Shown: positions 44,940-54,992, counted from the stretch's first letter. The stretch: DNA of 64,000 nucleotides from Luteibacter rhizovicinus (GCF_004342265.1 NZ_SMCS01000005.1:62001-126000); one strand, 5' to 3'. A program made the numbers and translations. The notes: a model not told the origin generated them from the sequence alone.

Positions 44940-46436
44940 TCACATTCGGGTGTCCAGCGACGCCAACATCACAGCAATAGCATCCACATCGCCCGACGAC
45001 GAAGGCAACCCCTCCGCATCGGGCGGCTGATAGTTGTTCAGCACGATCGCGAACGCCAGTCGCTGCCCGGCCTTCGTGGTGACATACCCCGCCAGCGCAT
45101 TGACGAAGGTCATGCTCCCCGTCTTGGCCCGCAGGTTGCCTTCGGCGGGTGTGCCGCGCATGCGTCCCCTGAGCGTGCCATCGACGCCGGCCACGGGAAG
45201 CGCATCGCGGAAAGTCGCGGCGGACGGCTGGCCGTCCATATGCACGAGCAGACGGACCAGTGCGCCGGCGGTGGTCAGATCGCGGCGGGAAAGTCCCGTG
45301 CCTTCTTCCAGAAGGGTCGTCGCGGGGCCGATGCCGAGTCCGGTGAGCCATTCGGTCATCGCATGCGACGCGTGTGTCTCGGTACTGGTAAATCCGACGG
45401 CATCGGGGTCCGGCGCGTGAACGCCGCATAGCAGCCAGATCGCCTGGAGATAGAGGTTCTGCGAACGCTTCAGCCCGGAGCGAAGAATCTCGCCCATGGG
45501 TGGGGAGTCGATGGCGGCGATCTCCCGCAGGTCGCTACCGGTCAGTACGGCATCGCGCGTCGGCCAGTGCACCGCGCGCAGGCTGCCGTCGACGCGGACG
45601 CCACGCGCTTGCAGTGCCCGGCGCAGCCGTTCGCCCGCCAGTCGCGCGGGATCCGGGACGCTCATATGTATGCGTGTCGAAGGCGAACCGGCCGGTACGG
45701 AGCCGAAGGCATCCACCGCGTTCGCGCCGGGAGCGCGATACAGGTTGAGGTCCGCCGCCGATCCCGTTGCACCGGTAGCGATACGGTTGTTCAGGGGCAT
45801 GGCGGCGTCCCCTGGCTCGAATGCGACGTGCGCGGGCCGGCCAGCGGCGGTCGCCGCGTTCACCGTGACATCCACGACGTTCTCGCCGACGTTAAGCGCG
45901 GCAACCGGTGCGGCGAAATAGCTCTGCAGGTCGATGGCCTCCCAGCCGCTGCCCGCCGCCGGGCTCTGGAAAGCAGTGTCGTCGGCGACCAGGTCGCCGT
46001 GGACCCGGGTAATGCCTTGCTGCGCCACCGCGGCGGCGAGACGTTCCGGCCAGTCGTTGCTGGAGGGTGCGACGCCCAGCGTCGGATCGCCACCGCCGCG
46101 CAATACCAGCGAGCCGTCGAGCGTGCCGTCGCGGACCTTGCCCGATGCCAGCAGGCTCGTACGGACACGATAAGCGGCGCCCAAAGTGTCCAGAGCCAGC
46201 GCTGCCGTGAACAGCTTGGCGGTGGACGCCGGCTGGACGAGCCGGTTCGCTTCGTGGGCATACACGATGCGGTTGTCGTCGAGCGAGGCAACTTCGATGG
46301 CCCAGGACGCGGCGGCGAACCGGGGCTGCCCGACATGGGCGTCGATCCGCGTGGCGAGCGCGCTCGTCTCCTCGGCGCCCGCCGCCTGCGCCGCGAACAG
46401 AGCGAAGCAGGCGAGGGCGACGCGCGCCTTCGTCAT
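44940..46436 (-). CDS. dacB: D-alanyl-D-alanine carboxypeptidase/endopeptidase (PBP4, DacB-like)
   Basis: A 498-residue periplasmic peptidase of the S13 family. Signal peptide 1-21 (ends AAGA). Active-site motifs are STAKL (Ser71, Lys74), RSQN (SxN) and AKTGS (KTG). A large insert between them is typical of PBP4. It trims peptide cross-links of peptidoglycan. The start overlaps the stop of the liuC-like gene (ATGA), so the two are coupled. Confidence 0.9.
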   Translation of the reverse strand: MTKARVALACFALFAAQAAGAEETSALATRIDAHVGQPRFAAASWAIEVASLDDNRIVYAHEANRLVQPASTAKLFTAALALDTLGAAYRVRTSLLASGKVRDGTLDGSLVLRGGGDPTLGVAPSSNDWPERLAAAVAQQGITRVHGDLVADDTAFQSPAAGSGWEAIDLQSYFAAPVAALNVGENVVDVTVNAATAAGRPAHVAFEPGDAAMPLNNRIATGATGSAADLNLYRAPGANAVDAFGSVPAGSPSTRIHMSVPDPARLAGERLRRALQARGVRVDGSLRAVHWPTRDAVLTGSDLREIAAIDSPPMGEILRSGLKRSQNLYLQAIWLLCGVHAPDPDAVGFTSTETHASHAMTEWLTGLGIGPATTLLEEGTGLSRRDLTTAGALVRLLVHMDGQPSAATFRDALPVAGVDGTLRGRMRGTPAEGNLRAKTGSMTFVNALAGYVTTKAGQRLAFAIVLNNYQPPDAEGLPSSSGDVDAIAVMLASLDTRM

Positions 46437-47221
46437 TCCGCGATCCAGGGCGGTGTCGTCTTGGCGAGAAAGGCCGCCAGGCCGCTCTGTCCTTCCGACG
46501 ACACACGCAGACGGGCGATGAGCGCCGCGTTTTTTTCGTCGACGTGATGGGCCTGCATTTCGGTCATGCCACCCATGTCCAGCGCAAGGCGCTTGGCTTC
46601 GTGTTGCGCCACCGGGCCGCCCTTGGCCAGCAGGGTCACGCAACGCGCCACCGTGGTGTCGAGAGCATCGGCTGGTACGCTTTCGTGCAACAGCCCCATG
46701 CGCACGGCGAGCTCCGCGTCGAAAACCTCGCCGGTAAGGAATAGCCGGCGTGCTTCGCGCAGGCCTATCGCGGCGATGACATAAGGCGAGATAACGGCGG
46801 GCACCAGTCCGAGTTTTACTTCCGACAGCGCGAACTTCGCGTGTTCCGCGCCGATGGCGATATCGCAGCAGGCGATCAGGCCGACGCCGCCACCGTAAGC
46901 CGCGCCGTTGACGCGCGCGATCGTCGGTTTCGCAAGAAATTGCAGGTCGCGCATCAGCTTTGCCAGCTTCAGCGAATCGGCGCGATTGTCCATTTCGCTG
47001 GCGGCGGCCATACCGCGCATCCAGTTCAGATCGGCACCGGCCGAAAAGCTCAGGCCCTCACCGGTCAGCACCACCGCGCGCACCGTGTCGTCGCTGCCTA
47101 CGGCCGCGATGGCGGCAGTGAGATCGCTTATCAGGCCGTCGTCGAAAGCGTTGTGCACTTCCGGGCGATTCATGACGATGCGGGCGATGGAGCCCTCGCG
47201 TTGGACGATGACGGCGGACAT
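46433..47221 (-). CDS. liuC: enoyl-CoA hydratase family, methylglutaconyl-CoA hydratase-like
   Basis: A 262-residue crotonase-fold enzyme. It resembles LiuC (3-methylglutaconyl-CoA hydratase of leucine/isovalerate breakdown) along its length: FSAGADLNWMRGM (oxyanion hole), AYGGGVGLIACCDIAIGA, LSEVKLGLVPAVISPYV and the C-terminus RVSSEGQSGLAAFLAK. No other liu genes are adjacent, so the pathway assignment is inference from similarity. Start at 47221 with GGGAG upstream; 27 bases upstream there is another ATG. Confidence 0.75.
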   Translation of the reverse strand: MSAVIVQREGSIARIVMNRPEVHNAFDDGLISDLTAAIAAVGSDDTVRAVVLTGEGLSFSAGADLNWMRGMAAASEMDNRADSLKLAKLMRDLQFLAKPTIARVNGAAYGGGVGLIACCDIAIGAEHAKFALSEVKLGLVPAVISPYVIAAIGLREARRLFLTGEVFDAELAVRMGLLHESVPADALDTTVARCVTLLAKGGPVAQHEAKRLALDMGGMTEMQAHHVDEKNAALIARLRVSSEGQSGLAAFLAKTTPPWIAE

Positions 47222-47312
47222 GGGTGGCTCCCGGGCTAGGTCGCTCAATCATAACGGGCCCACTCGCTCCGGCGGTTGAGACCGCTTGCGTGCAGCGGCG
47301 AACACAAAGGCA

Positions 47313-47318
47313 TACAAT
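47313..47318 (+). promoter_or_regulatory. candidate -10 element of the feo operon
   Basis: TACAAT, 28 bp before the feoA start and overlapping the Fur-like box. No good -35 at normal spacing. Confidence 0.4.
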
Positions 47319-47334
47319 GCGAACAATTCTTATT
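47316..47334. promoter_or_regulatory. Fur-like operator upstream of feoA
   Basis: AATGCGAAC-A-ATTCTTATT is an imperfect 9-1-9 palindrome close to the Fur consensus form AATGAGAAT-n-ATTCTCATT, 15 of 18 arm positions matching. It overlaps the -10 and lies 12 bp before feoA. Iron-dependent repression of feoAB is the expected effect. Not tested. Confidence 0.55.
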
Positions 47335-47346
47335 TGAGTACGCCCC

Positions 47347-47592
47347 GTGCGCCTGTCCGACGTACCTAAAGGTGCCCCTGCCGTGGTTCGACAAGTCGAA
47401 GAAGCCCATCCCGCCGATCTGATTGCGCAGAGATTGCGCGATCTCGGCTTCGTCGCCGGCGAACCCGTGCGCATCGTGGCGCGAGGGCCGCTCGGCGGCG
47501 ATCCGCTGCTGGTGCAGATCGGCTCGACGCGTTTCGCGCTGCGCCGCTCCGAAGCCGCCCGCATCACCGTGGCACTGGACGGTCAGGCATGA
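47347..47592 (+). CDS. feoA: ferrous iron transport protein A
   Basis: An 81-residue SH3-like protein (MRLSDVPKGAPAVV, RLRDLGFVAGEPVRIVARGPLGGDP) that works with FeoB. GTG start. Its stop overlaps the feoB ATG. Confidence 0.88.
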   Translation: MRLSDVPKGAPAVVRQVEEAHPADLIAQRLRDLGFVAGEPVRIVARGPLGGDPLLVQIGSTRFALRRSEAARITVALDGQA

Positions 47593-49436
47593 GCGCCACG
47601 GCAATGCGTATCGCCCTTGTCGGCAACCCGAACTGCGGCAAGACGGCGCTGTTCAACCAGCTGACCGGCGGCCGGCAGAAAGTCGCCAACTACGCGGGCG
47701 TGACGGTGGAGCGCAAGGAAGGGCGCTTCGTCGCGCCGTCCGGTCGCACGCTTCATGTACTCGATCTTCCCGGCGCGTACAGTTTCGAGGCGACGAGCCC
47801 CGATGAGGCGATCACCCGCGACGTCTGTTACGGGCGCTATCCGGGCGAAGCAGCCCCGGATCTCATTGTTTGCGTGGCCGACGCCACCAACCTGCGCCTG
47901 CACCTGCGTTTCGTGCTGGAAGTGCGCCGTCTGGGCCGGCCGGTCGTACTCGCGCTGAACATGATGGACGCAGCGCGCCGTCGCGGCATCGTCATCGATG
48001 TCGCCGAACTCAGCCGCCGCCTGGGCGTGCCCGTCGTCGAAACCATCGCCGTGCAGCGCGGCGGTGCGAAAGCGCTGATCGAACACATCGATCGCGACGT
48101 AACGCTGGCTGGCGCCGCAAAGGAAGAGGACGTCACGGTCGAGGAACTGCATGGGCAGGTTCGCGAGATCATGGCGGCCACCGTCAGCATGCCGCGCCAG
48201 ACCGTGGCCATCGACGATGTGCTCGACCGCTGGGCGCTGCATCCGGTTTTCGGCCTCGCGATCCTCGGTGTGCTGATGTTCTTCATCTTCCAGGCCGTGT
48301 TCTCCTGGGCCCAGCCGGTGATGGACGGCATCGAAACCGGCGTGGCGTCGCTCGGCGCCTGGGTCACGGGGTTTCTTCCGGCCGACAGCGCGCTGCACAG
48401 CCTGCTCAACGACGGCATTTTCGCCGGCCTTGGCGCGGTGCTGGTGTTCCTGCCGCAGATCCTGATCTTGTTCCTCTTCATCCTGATACTCGAGGAATCG
48501 GGCTATCTGCCGCGTGCCGCGTTCCTGCTCGATCGCATGATGTTCAAGGTGGGACTGACGGGCAGGGCATTCATTCCGCTGCTGTCGAGTTTCGCCTGCG
48601 CCATTCCCGGCATCATGGCGACGCGCAGCATCCAGGACCCGCGCGACCGTCTGACGACCATCATGGTCGCGCCGCTGATGACCTGCTCGGCACGCCTGCC
48701 GGTCTATACGCTGCTGATCGCGGCATTCATTCCCGCCCGTACGGTGCTCGGTGTCTTCAACCTGCAGGGTGTGGTGCTGTTCGTCCTGTACTTCGCCGGT
48801 ATCTTCAGCGCGCTGGGCGTCGCCTTCGTGATGAAACGGATGCGCAAGGACAAGAGCGAACACGCGCTGATCATGGAACTGCCGTCGTACCGCCTGCCGA
48901 ACGTGCGCGATATCGCGCTCGGTCTGTGGGAACGCGCGAAGATATTCCTGAAGCGCGTGGGCGGCATCATTCTCGCGCTGACCGTGTTGCTGTGGTTCCT
49001 GTCCAGCTTCCCCGGGCCGCCGCCGGGCGCGACGGAACCGGCTATCGATTACAGCCTCGCCGGCCGTATCGGTCACCTTCTGGAATACGTTTTCGCGCCC
49101 ATCGGTTTCAACTGGCAGATATGCATCGCGCTGGTACCGGGTCTTGCCGCGCGCGAAGTCGCTGTCGCCGCACTGGGTACCGTCTATGCGATGTCCGGCA
49201 GCGACGACACCGTCGCCGCGCAGCTCGGGCCCCTGATCGCCCATCAGTGGTCGCTGGCCACGGCGCTCTCGCTGCTTGCCTGGTATGTGTTCGCGCCGCA
49301 GTGCATGTCCACGCTGGCGGTGATCCGTCGCGAAACCAATTCGTGGCGCAACGTGGCGATTTCCGCCGGCTATCTGTTCGGTCTGGCGTATCTTGCGTCG
49401 CTCGCTACTTTCCAGATCGCGAGCGCGCTGTCATGA
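47589..49436 (+). CDS. feoB: ferrous iron transporter FeoB
   Basis: A 615-residue Fe2+ permease. The N-terminal G-protein has G1 GNPNCGKT (12-19), G3 DLPGAYSF and G4 NMMD; then a linker and about ten transmembrane helices with FACAIPGIMATR and the TCSARLPVY motif. It is shorter than E. coli FeoB (773) but in the range of compact FeoB proteins. It is coupled to feoA before and to the Cys-rich gene after it (both ATGA). Confidence 0.92.
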   Translation: MSATAMRIALVGNPNCGKTALFNQLTGGRQKVANYAGVTVERKEGRFVAPSGRTLHVLDLPGAYSFEATSPDEAITRDVCYGRYPGEAAPDLIVCVADATNLRLHLRFVLEVRRLGRPVVLALNMMDAARRRGIVIDVAELSRRLGVPVVETIAVQRGGAKALIEHIDRDVTLAGAAKEEDVTVEELHGQVREIMAATVSMPRQTVAIDDVLDRWALHPVFGLAILGVLMFFIFQAVFSWAQPVMDGIETGVASLGAWVTGFLPADSALHSLLNDGIFAGLGAVLVFLPQILILFLFILILEESGYLPRAAFLLDRMMFKVGLTGRAFIPLLSSFACAIPGIMATRSIQDPRDRLTTIMVAPLMTCSARLPVYTLLIAAFIPARTVLGVFNLQGVVLFVLYFAGIFSALGVAFVMKRMRKDKSEHALIMELPSYRLPNVRDIALGLWERAKIFLKRVGGIILALTVLLWFLSSFPGPPPGATEPAIDYSLAGRIGHLLEYVFAPIGFNWQICIALVPGLAAREVAVAALGTVYAMSGSDDTVAAQLGPLIAHQWSLATALSLLAWYVFAPQCMSTLAVIRRETNSWRNVAISAGYLFGLAYLASLATFQIASALS

Positions 49437-49729
49437 CCGCATTCGATATCGTGCAGGCGGTCATCATCGGACTTGTCGTCCTGACGAGTGCCGTCGTGGC
49501 TTTCCGCAAATTGCTGCCCGCGACGGCGAAACGCTGGCAGGCGAACTGGTCGGCCAGCCTCAACCGGTCCGGACGCGCGACATGGATGCGCGCGCTGGGT
49601 CGGCGGCTTCAGCCGGCCACGGCAACGGGTAGCTGCGGCGACGGTTGCGGTTCGTGCAACAGCTGTGGGCCGTCGGCGGCAAAGTCCGACGTACAGCCCC
49701 TCGAATTCCGTCCGCGCAAGCCGTCCTGA
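49433..49729 (+). CDS. small Cys-rich membrane protein of the feo operon
   Basis: A 98-residue protein with one N-terminal helix (AVIIGLVVLTSAVVAF) and a cytoplasmic tail with GSCGDGCGSCNSCG, five Cys in 14 residues, able to bind a metal or Fe-S centre. Similar short Cys-rich proteins often follow feoB in place of FeoC. It starts inside the feoB stop. No sequence homology to FeoC is seen. Confidence 0.65.
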   Translation: MTAFDIVQAVIIGLVVLTSAVVAFRKLLPATAKRWQANWSASLNRSGRATWMRALGRRLQPATATGSCGDGCGSCNSCGPSAAKSDVQPLEFRPRKPS

Positions 49730-49731
49730 GT

Positions 49732-51192
49732 TCACCCTTCCGGTTGTGCCCGACGCTTTCGTCGCTGGCGCAGGTTCCGCCAGCGAATGCCGAGATTCAG
49801 CGCGAACCATGCGCCCAGCAGGGCAAGCGGCCATGCGATGACGGCGGGCCACAGGAGGGCGACGATGACGAGGACGGTCAGCGTCGCGATACCAGCCAGT
49901 AACGGCCCGGTTTCCGTATCGCCAAGCACGCGATGACCGCTGAGAGCGGCGCCGACGGTATTCGCCAGGCGTAACGCACCGGCGGCGGCGCGACCCGAAC
50001 TGCCGCCTGCCCCTCGCGGGCGTGGCGGGCGCGGTTCGTTGCTGCTGAGCTGTTCGTTGCCGTGACGGCGGCGTTTCGGTTTCAGGACGATCTCGGTGGC
50101 GTTCTGCAGATCGCGTTCGTACTGGGCGGCGAGTTTTGCCGCGAAACCCGAATCTTCGATAGCGACATCGATTTCGCGATTGCCGAGCCAGCTGGCGATG
50201 TTGAGATTGGACGAACCCACGCGTGCCCACTGGGCGTCGGCGACCGCGGTCTTGGCGTGCAGCATCGAGCCGTTCCACTCGAAAACGCGGATACCGGCCT
50301 TCAGCAACGGACGGTAGCCCGCGCGCGACATGCTGGCGACCATGGGAATATCGCTGGAACCGGGAACCAGCAGACGGACGTCCACGCCATCGCGAGCTGC
50401 TGCCGACAGTGCCTGGATATACGGCGCCACGCCGACGAAATAGGCGTCGGTAAGCCATAGCGTTTTACGCGCCATCGCGGCGATCATCTGGTCGAGCCGG
50501 TACATACCCGCTGTATTGGGCTGGGTCGCGATCACCCGCAGCGACACGTCGCCCGCCGCGAGCGGGTCCGCGTCGCGCCGCAGCCGTTCGTCGTCCGGCA
50601 GCGCTTCGCCGCAGGTCGACCAGCTATCGGCGAATCCATGCTCCAGTTCCGTCACGGCGGGCCCGCGCAGCGATACGCCCGTGTCGCGCCACGGCGGGAC
50701 GTCGCGGTCCGGATCGCCCAGCCATTTCGCGCTGATGCATACGCCCGACAGGAATCCCACCTCGCCGTCGACGACAAGCAGCTTGCGGTGATCGCGGCTG
50801 ATCCAGCCGAACGATGAGCCGAGACGGGGAGGGTTGTAGATACGTACTTCGCCGCCAGCGCCGCGCAGCGGATTCCAGAATGCGCTGCGCGACTGGCCCA
50901 GTGCGCCGACCCAGTCGGAAATGACGGCGACGAAGACGCCGGCCTGCGCGCGCTCGACGAGCGCATCGCGAAACTCCCGGCCGATCTCGTCGTCGCGGAT
51001 GATGTAGTTCTCGAGGAAAACGTGGCGCCTGGCGCCCCGGATCGCCGCCAGCCAGGCATCGAAATGCGCCCGCGCGTCGATCAGGAGTTCGACGGCATTG
51101 CCCCCGACCAGAGGAGCGCCGGCACTACGGCTTAAGGCTTGCTCGGCGAAGAGCCGGCCCGTAAGGCCGGACGACGGGTGCCGTGCATTCAT
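49732..51192 (-). CDS. phospholipase D/cardiolipin synthase family protein
   Basis: A 486-residue protein with two HKD motifs: DHRKLLVVDGEVGFLSG and LHAKTAVADAQWARVGSSNL. This is the PLD superfamily, and the arrangement fits cardiolipin synthase (ClsB-like) that transfers phosphatidyl groups. After the second motif come a basic linker (KPKRRRHG) and two C-terminal hydrophobic helices (about 435-475), which is unusual because Cls enzymes normally carry helices at the N-terminus. Start at 51192; a GTG/ATG upstream at 51264 is less likely. Convergent with the feo operon, two bases apart. Confidence 0.75.
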   Translation of the reverse strand: MNARHPSSGLTGRLFAEQALSRSAGAPLVGGNAVELLIDARAHFDAWLAAIRGARRHVFLENYIIRDDEIGREFRDALVERAQAGVFVAVISDWVGALGQSRSAFWNPLRGAGGEVRIYNPPRLGSSFGWISRDHRKLLVVDGEVGFLSGVCISAKWLGDPDRDVPPWRDTGVSLRGPAVTELEHGFADSWSTCGEALPDDERLRRDADPLAAGDVSLRVIATQPNTAGMYRLDQMIAAMARKTLWLTDAYFVGVAPYIQALSAAARDGVDVRLLVPGSSDIPMVASMSRAGYRPLLKAGIRVFEWNGSMLHAKTAVADAQWARVGSSNLNIASWLGNREIDVAIEDSGFAAKLAAQYERDLQNATEIVLKPKRRRHGNEQLSSNEPRPPRPRGAGGSSGRAAAGALRLANTVGAALSGHRVLGDTETGPLLAGIATLTVLVIVALLWPAVIAWPLALLGAWFALNLGIRWRNLRQRRKRRAQPEG

Positions 51193-51264
51193 GAAGTGAA
51201 TCGATGGCGGGTCATGGAAAACAGTGTATCCGGGATGCTGGCGTGTTCTGGCATGATTCGTCAC

Positions 51265-53202
51265 ATGCCATCACTATCGCGTGTATCCGATACCGGGGTC
51301 TGTGTCGCGGCCATCCTCGACCATGCTGGCGGTCATCTGCGGATCGCGGCCCCGCTCGGGCTGGGAAAACCGCACGGATTGCTCAATGCGCTCTATCGCG
51401 CGGTGAATGGCACGCCCGGCCGGTCGATGACCCTGTTCACGGCGTTGTCGCTCACCCGCCCATCGGCGGGCAAAGGCTTGCAGGCGCGATTCCTCGGACC
51501 TTTCCTCGAACGTCACTTCGGCGCCGGTTTCGAGGACCTCGATTACGCACTTGCACAGGCCCGGAATGCCTTGCCGGCCAACGTTCGCGTGCACGAGTTC
51601 TACATGCAGTCCGGCGCGCTGTTGCAGTCCGGACGCGCGCAACGCGATTACATCAGCCAGAACTACACGCACGTGGCTCGCGATCTGGTCGAGCGGGACA
51701 TCAACGTACTCGTGCAACTGGTCGCGGTGCGGGACGACGGTGCGGGTATGCGGGTCAGTCTTTCGTCCAACCCGGACCTGACGCTCGACTTCCTCGATCG
51801 CCTTGCGGCATCGGGCAAACCCCGGCCGCTGTGCATCGCCGTCGCGCATCCGGACATGCCCTTCGTCAGCGGCAACGCGGAAGTGTCGCCCGATTACTTC
51901 GACATGTTGCTGGAACCGGCGGTGTCGCCACCGTTGTTCGCCGTACCGCGACCGCCCGTGGAGCCCGCGGAATACGCGCTGGGCATGCACGCCAGCGCAT
52001 TGGTCCGCGACGGCGGCACGTTGCAGATCGGCATCGGCGCGCTGTCCGACGCGATCGTGCGCGCCTTGCTGTTGCGGCACGAGCAGAACAAAACCTGGCG
52101 GGCCGCGCTGCAATCGCTGGACGGCGAAGGATTCACGCGCGCCGCCATGCGCAGCTGGGGCGGCAGCGAACGCTTCGTTACCGGCCTGTACGGTGCGAGC
52201 GAAATGGTGATGGACGGTTTCATGTATCTGCAACGTGCCGGCGTGCTGCGCCGCCGTGCCTACGACGACCTGGCGAAGGAGCGCGACGCGGCGGCTGGCA
52301 TCGACGTCGGTGCCGCCGGTGGCCACTATCTGCGCGGTGCCTTCCTGCTCGGGTCCCGCGACCTGTATGCGTGGATGCATCGCAGCGAAGCGGAAGACCC
52401 CGATGCCATCGACATGTGCCAGGTGTCCAACGTCAATCATCTCTACGGCGATCATCAGGTACTGGCCGCCCTGCAACGACGCGACGCGCGCTTCTTCAAC
52501 ACCTGCATGATGGCGACGCTGACCGGTGCGGCCGTATCCGACGGGCTGGAGGACGGTGCGGTCGTCAGTGGCGTCGGCGGTCAGTACAACTTCGTGGCGA
52601 TGGCGCACGAACTGCCCGGTGGCCGCTCCATCCTGCTGCTGCGATCCACCCGCTCGAAGAACGGCAAAACCGTTTCCAACATCCGCTGGAACTACGGGCA
52701 CGAAACGATCCCGCGGCACCTGCGCGATGTCTTCGTCACCGAATACGGCATGGCCGATCTGCGCGGCCGTAGCGACGAGGAATGCGTGATCGCGATGCTG
52801 GGCATCGCGGATGCGCGCTTCATCGACGACCTGGCGGAGGAAGCCAGGGCCGCCGGCAAGCTGGCGCACGACTTCCGCATTCCCGATCCGTGGCGTGCCC
52901 ACACGCCCGACGGTCTGCGCAACGCGCTGCGACCGCTGCGGGAGAACGGCCTCCTGGACCCGTTCCCCTTCGGCAGCGACTTCACCGAGGTCGAGCGTCG
53001 CTTGCTGCCAGCGCTGGGGTGGCTCGGCGCGCGTGCGACATCTCTTCAGGGACGTCTCGCGCTGGCGGGCGCCCTCGTGGTGCCTGGCAAGCCGGTTCAG
53101 GGCGAGGACGAAGCGGTCGCCCGGATGGGGCTGGACACAGCGAAAACCGTGGCGGATCGCCTTCAGGCACGCCTGTTGCGGGCCGCGTTGCGACGTGTCT
53201 GA
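51265..53202 (+). CDS. acetyl-CoA hydrolase/transferase family protein
   Basis: A 645-residue protein. The C-terminal part has the acetyl-CoA hydrolase/CoA-transferase signature (SGVGGQYNFVAMAHELPGG, RSTRSKNGKTVSNIRWNYG, VTEYGMADLRGRS). The N-terminal part matches more loosely (HASALVRDGGTLQIGIGALSDAI, GLYGASEMVMDGF). It is longer than ordinary CoA-transferases of about 430-500 residues. Substrate unknown; acetate or succinate CoA exchange is possible. ATG 51265 is used; 51253 is an alternative. Confidence 0.78.
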   Translation: MPSLSRVSDTGVCVAAILDHAGGHLRIAAPLGLGKPHGLLNALYRAVNGTPGRSMTLFTALSLTRPSAGKGLQARFLGPFLERHFGAGFEDLDYALAQARNALPANVRVHEFYMQSGALLQSGRAQRDYISQNYTHVARDLVERDINVLVQLVAVRDDGAGMRVSLSSNPDLTLDFLDRLAASGKPRPLCIAVAHPDMPFVSGNAEVSPDYFDMLLEPAVSPPLFAVPRPPVEPAEYALGMHASALVRDGGTLQIGIGALSDAIVRALLLRHEQNKTWRAALQSLDGEGFTRAAMRSWGGSERFVTGLYGASEMVMDGFMYLQRAGVLRRRAYDDLAKERDAAAGIDVGAAGGHYLRGAFLLGSRDLYAWMHRSEAEDPDAIDMCQVSNVNHLYGDHQVLAALQRRDARFFNTCMMATLTGAAVSDGLEDGAVVSGVGGQYNFVAMAHELPGGRSILLLRSTRSKNGKTVSNIRWNYGHETIPRHLRDVFVTEYGMADLRGRSDEECVIAMLGIADARFIDDLAEEARAAGKLAHDFRIPDPWRAHTPDGLRNALRPLRENGLLDPFPFGSDFTEVERRLLPALGWLGARATSLQGRLALAGALVVPGKPVQGEDEAVARMGLDTAKTVADRLQARLLRAALRRV

Positions 53203-53286
53203 ACGCGGCCGGTCATGTCGATGCGCTATCCTTGGGTCCATTAATCGCGGCATCGGCCGTCGACCCGACCTCGAAACCCCAACGCC

Positions 53287-54546
53287 ATGACCCAGTCCCA
53301 GTCCCCCCGGCCACGTCCCGCGGAAGCCGGTGCCCGTCGACCCAGCGTCGGCGTGCTGATCGATAACGTCCTCGTCGGCGGCGGCGCACCGATCGTCGTG
53401 CAATCGATGACCAATACGGACACCGAAGACCCGGCATCCACCGCAAAGCAGATTGCCGAACTCGCGCGCGCGGGGTCGGAACTGGTCCGCATCACGGTCA
53501 ATACGCCAGCGGCCGCGGCCGCCGTGCCGCGCATCCGCGAGCGCCTGGACATGATGGGCGTGTCGGTGCCGATCATCGGCGACTTCCACTACAACGGTCA
53601 CCAGTTGCTGGAAGGCGAACCCGCCTGCGCCGAAGCGCTGGCCAAGTACCGGATCAATCCGGGCAACGTCGGTTTCGGCAAGAAGAAGGACACGCAGTTC
53701 GCCTCGATCATCGAGATGGCGATCCGCTACGGCAAGCCGGTGCGCATCGGCGCGAACTGGGGTTCGCTGGACCAGAGCATGGTCGCCACGCTGATGGACG
53801 AGAACGCGCTGCGTTCCGACCCATGGGATGCGAGCCATGTCGTCCGCGAGGCACTGATCCGTTCGGCACTCGACTCCGCCGCCCGCGCCGAAGACCTCGG
53901 CCTGGCGCGCGATCGCATCATTCTTTCCTGCAAGGTTTCCGGCGTGCAGGAACTGATCGCGGTCTATCGCGACCTGGCCTTGCGCGCGGATTACGCGCTG
54001 CATCTGGGCCTTACCGAAGCGGGCATGGGCTCGAAGGGCATCACGGCATCGAGCGCCGCGCTCGGTGTGCTGCTGCAGGAAGGCCTTGGCGACACCATCC
54101 GCATTTCGCTGACTCCCGAACCGGGCCAGTCGCGTACGGGTGAAGTCATCGTCGCGCAGGAACTGCTGCAGACCATGGGTCTGCGTTCGTTCACGCCGCT
54201 GGTCACCGCGTGCCCGGGTTGCGGTCGTACCACCAGCGAGTTCTTCCAGGTGCTGGCGAAGACCGTGCAGTCCCACGTCCGCGAGCAGATGCCCGTATGG
54301 CGCGTGAAGTACGACGGCGTCGAAAACCTCACGCTGGCTGTCATGGGCTGTGTCGTGAATGGTCCGGGCGAATCGAAGCACGCGAACATCGGCATTTCGT
54401 TGCCGGGCAATGGTGAGGCGCCGTCCGCGCCGGTGTTCATCGATGGGCAGAAGGCCATGACGCTGCGTGGCGACAATATCGCCAGCGAATTCGTCTCTAT
54501 CCTCGATAACTACGTGTCTACGCATTATCAGTCGCGCGGCGATTGA
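53287..54546 (+). CDS. ispG: 4-hydroxy-3-methylbut-2-en-1-yl diphosphate synthase IspG (GcpE)
   Basis: A 419-residue Fe-S enzyme of the MEP isoprenoid pathway. Conserved features are [54 protein letters not shown], and the [4Fe-4S] ligands ACPGCGRT (CxxC) and [19 protein letters not shown] (third Cys and Glu). Longer than the E. coli enzyme (372) by an insert in the middle, as in xanthomonads. 84 bp after the CoA-transferase gene. No gene follows for 731 bp. Confidence 0.94.
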   Translation: MTQSQSPRPRPAEAGARRPSVGVLIDNVLVGGGAPIVVQSMTNTDTEDPASTAKQIAELARAGSELVRITVNTPAAAAAVPRIRERLDMMGVSVPIIGDFHYNGHQLLEGEPACAEALAKYRINPGNVGFGKKKDTQFASIIEMAIRYGKPVRIGANWGSLDQSMVATLMDENALRSDPWDASHVVREALIRSALDSAARAEDLGLARDRIILSCKVSGVQELIAVYRDLALRADYALHLGLTEAGMGSKGITASSAALGVLLQEGLGDTIRISLTPEPGQSRTGEVIVAQELLQTMGLRSFTPLVTACPGCGRTTSEFFQVLAKTVQSHVREQMPVWRVKYDGVENLTLAVMGCVVNGPGESKHANIGISLPGNGEAPSAPVFIDGQKAMTLRGDNIASEFVSILDNYVSTHYQSRGD

Positions 54547-54709
54547 GGTTCTTTCCGCCTTTTCGGGGGAAGGCTCGGCTTCGCCATCGCGTTCGCGCTC
54601 GGACGCTTCGGGGAGAGCCGTCGGCCACCACCCTCGACGCTCCGGCTTCACCGTCGCTCGGGAAGGGAGAGCCGCTGCGCGGCTTGTGTCTGATGGCTGC
54701 GCCCCGTCG

Positions 54710-54735
54710 CGCCCGCGCTGCGGGCGGGGGTTTTT
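54710..54735 (+). terminator. plus-strand intrinsic terminator after ispG
   Basis: Stem CGCCCGC / GCGGGCG, loop GCT, then GGGG and TTTTT, 164 bp after the ispG stop. Possibly the end of the ispG transcript. Confidence 0.6.
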
Positions 54736-54757
54736 GATTCGGCCTCCCTGCCTCAGC

Positions 54758-54784
54758 AAAAACGGCGGACCGTCCAGGTCCGCC
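54758..54784 (-). terminator. minus-strand intrinsic terminator
   Basis: Stem GGCGGACC / GGTCCGCC, loop of five bases, followed on the minus strand by G and TTTTT. No minus-strand gene lies between here and 55277, so the transcript it would end is unidentified. Confidence 0.6.
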
Positions 54785-54992
54785 CCCTGCGGGCCTTGTC
54801 CGCCCGCCGCGCTCGGTTGCGCAAGTCGCGTCGAGGGTGGTGGCCGACGGCTCTGCCGGATGCTGCGGTCACGTGGAGGAGAGCATCGCGTCGACGCATG
54901 GGTATAGCTGACCGCATGCCGGTCCCGTCCCGTCCCATCACGTGCTCGGCTCACGCTCTACCCACAACAAACCGCAGTCGACGGTGCCGTGG

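Larger units (their letters stand above)
54614..54854. repeat. 27-bp perfect inverted repeat flanking 187 bp
   Basis: Arms 54614-54640 and 54828-54854 are exact reverse complements; the core is GTCGGCCACCACCCTCGACG. The enclosed 187 bp contain terminators in both directions. This is the form of a small non-autonomous element, but no flanking target duplication was recognised. Confidence 0.75.

Noticed and set aside
51274-54954. A 1226-codon open frame on the minus strand over the CoA-transferase and ispG genes
   Set aside because: It is antisense to two well-supported genes; GC-rich codons leave few stops in that frame and its residue composition is not protein-like.
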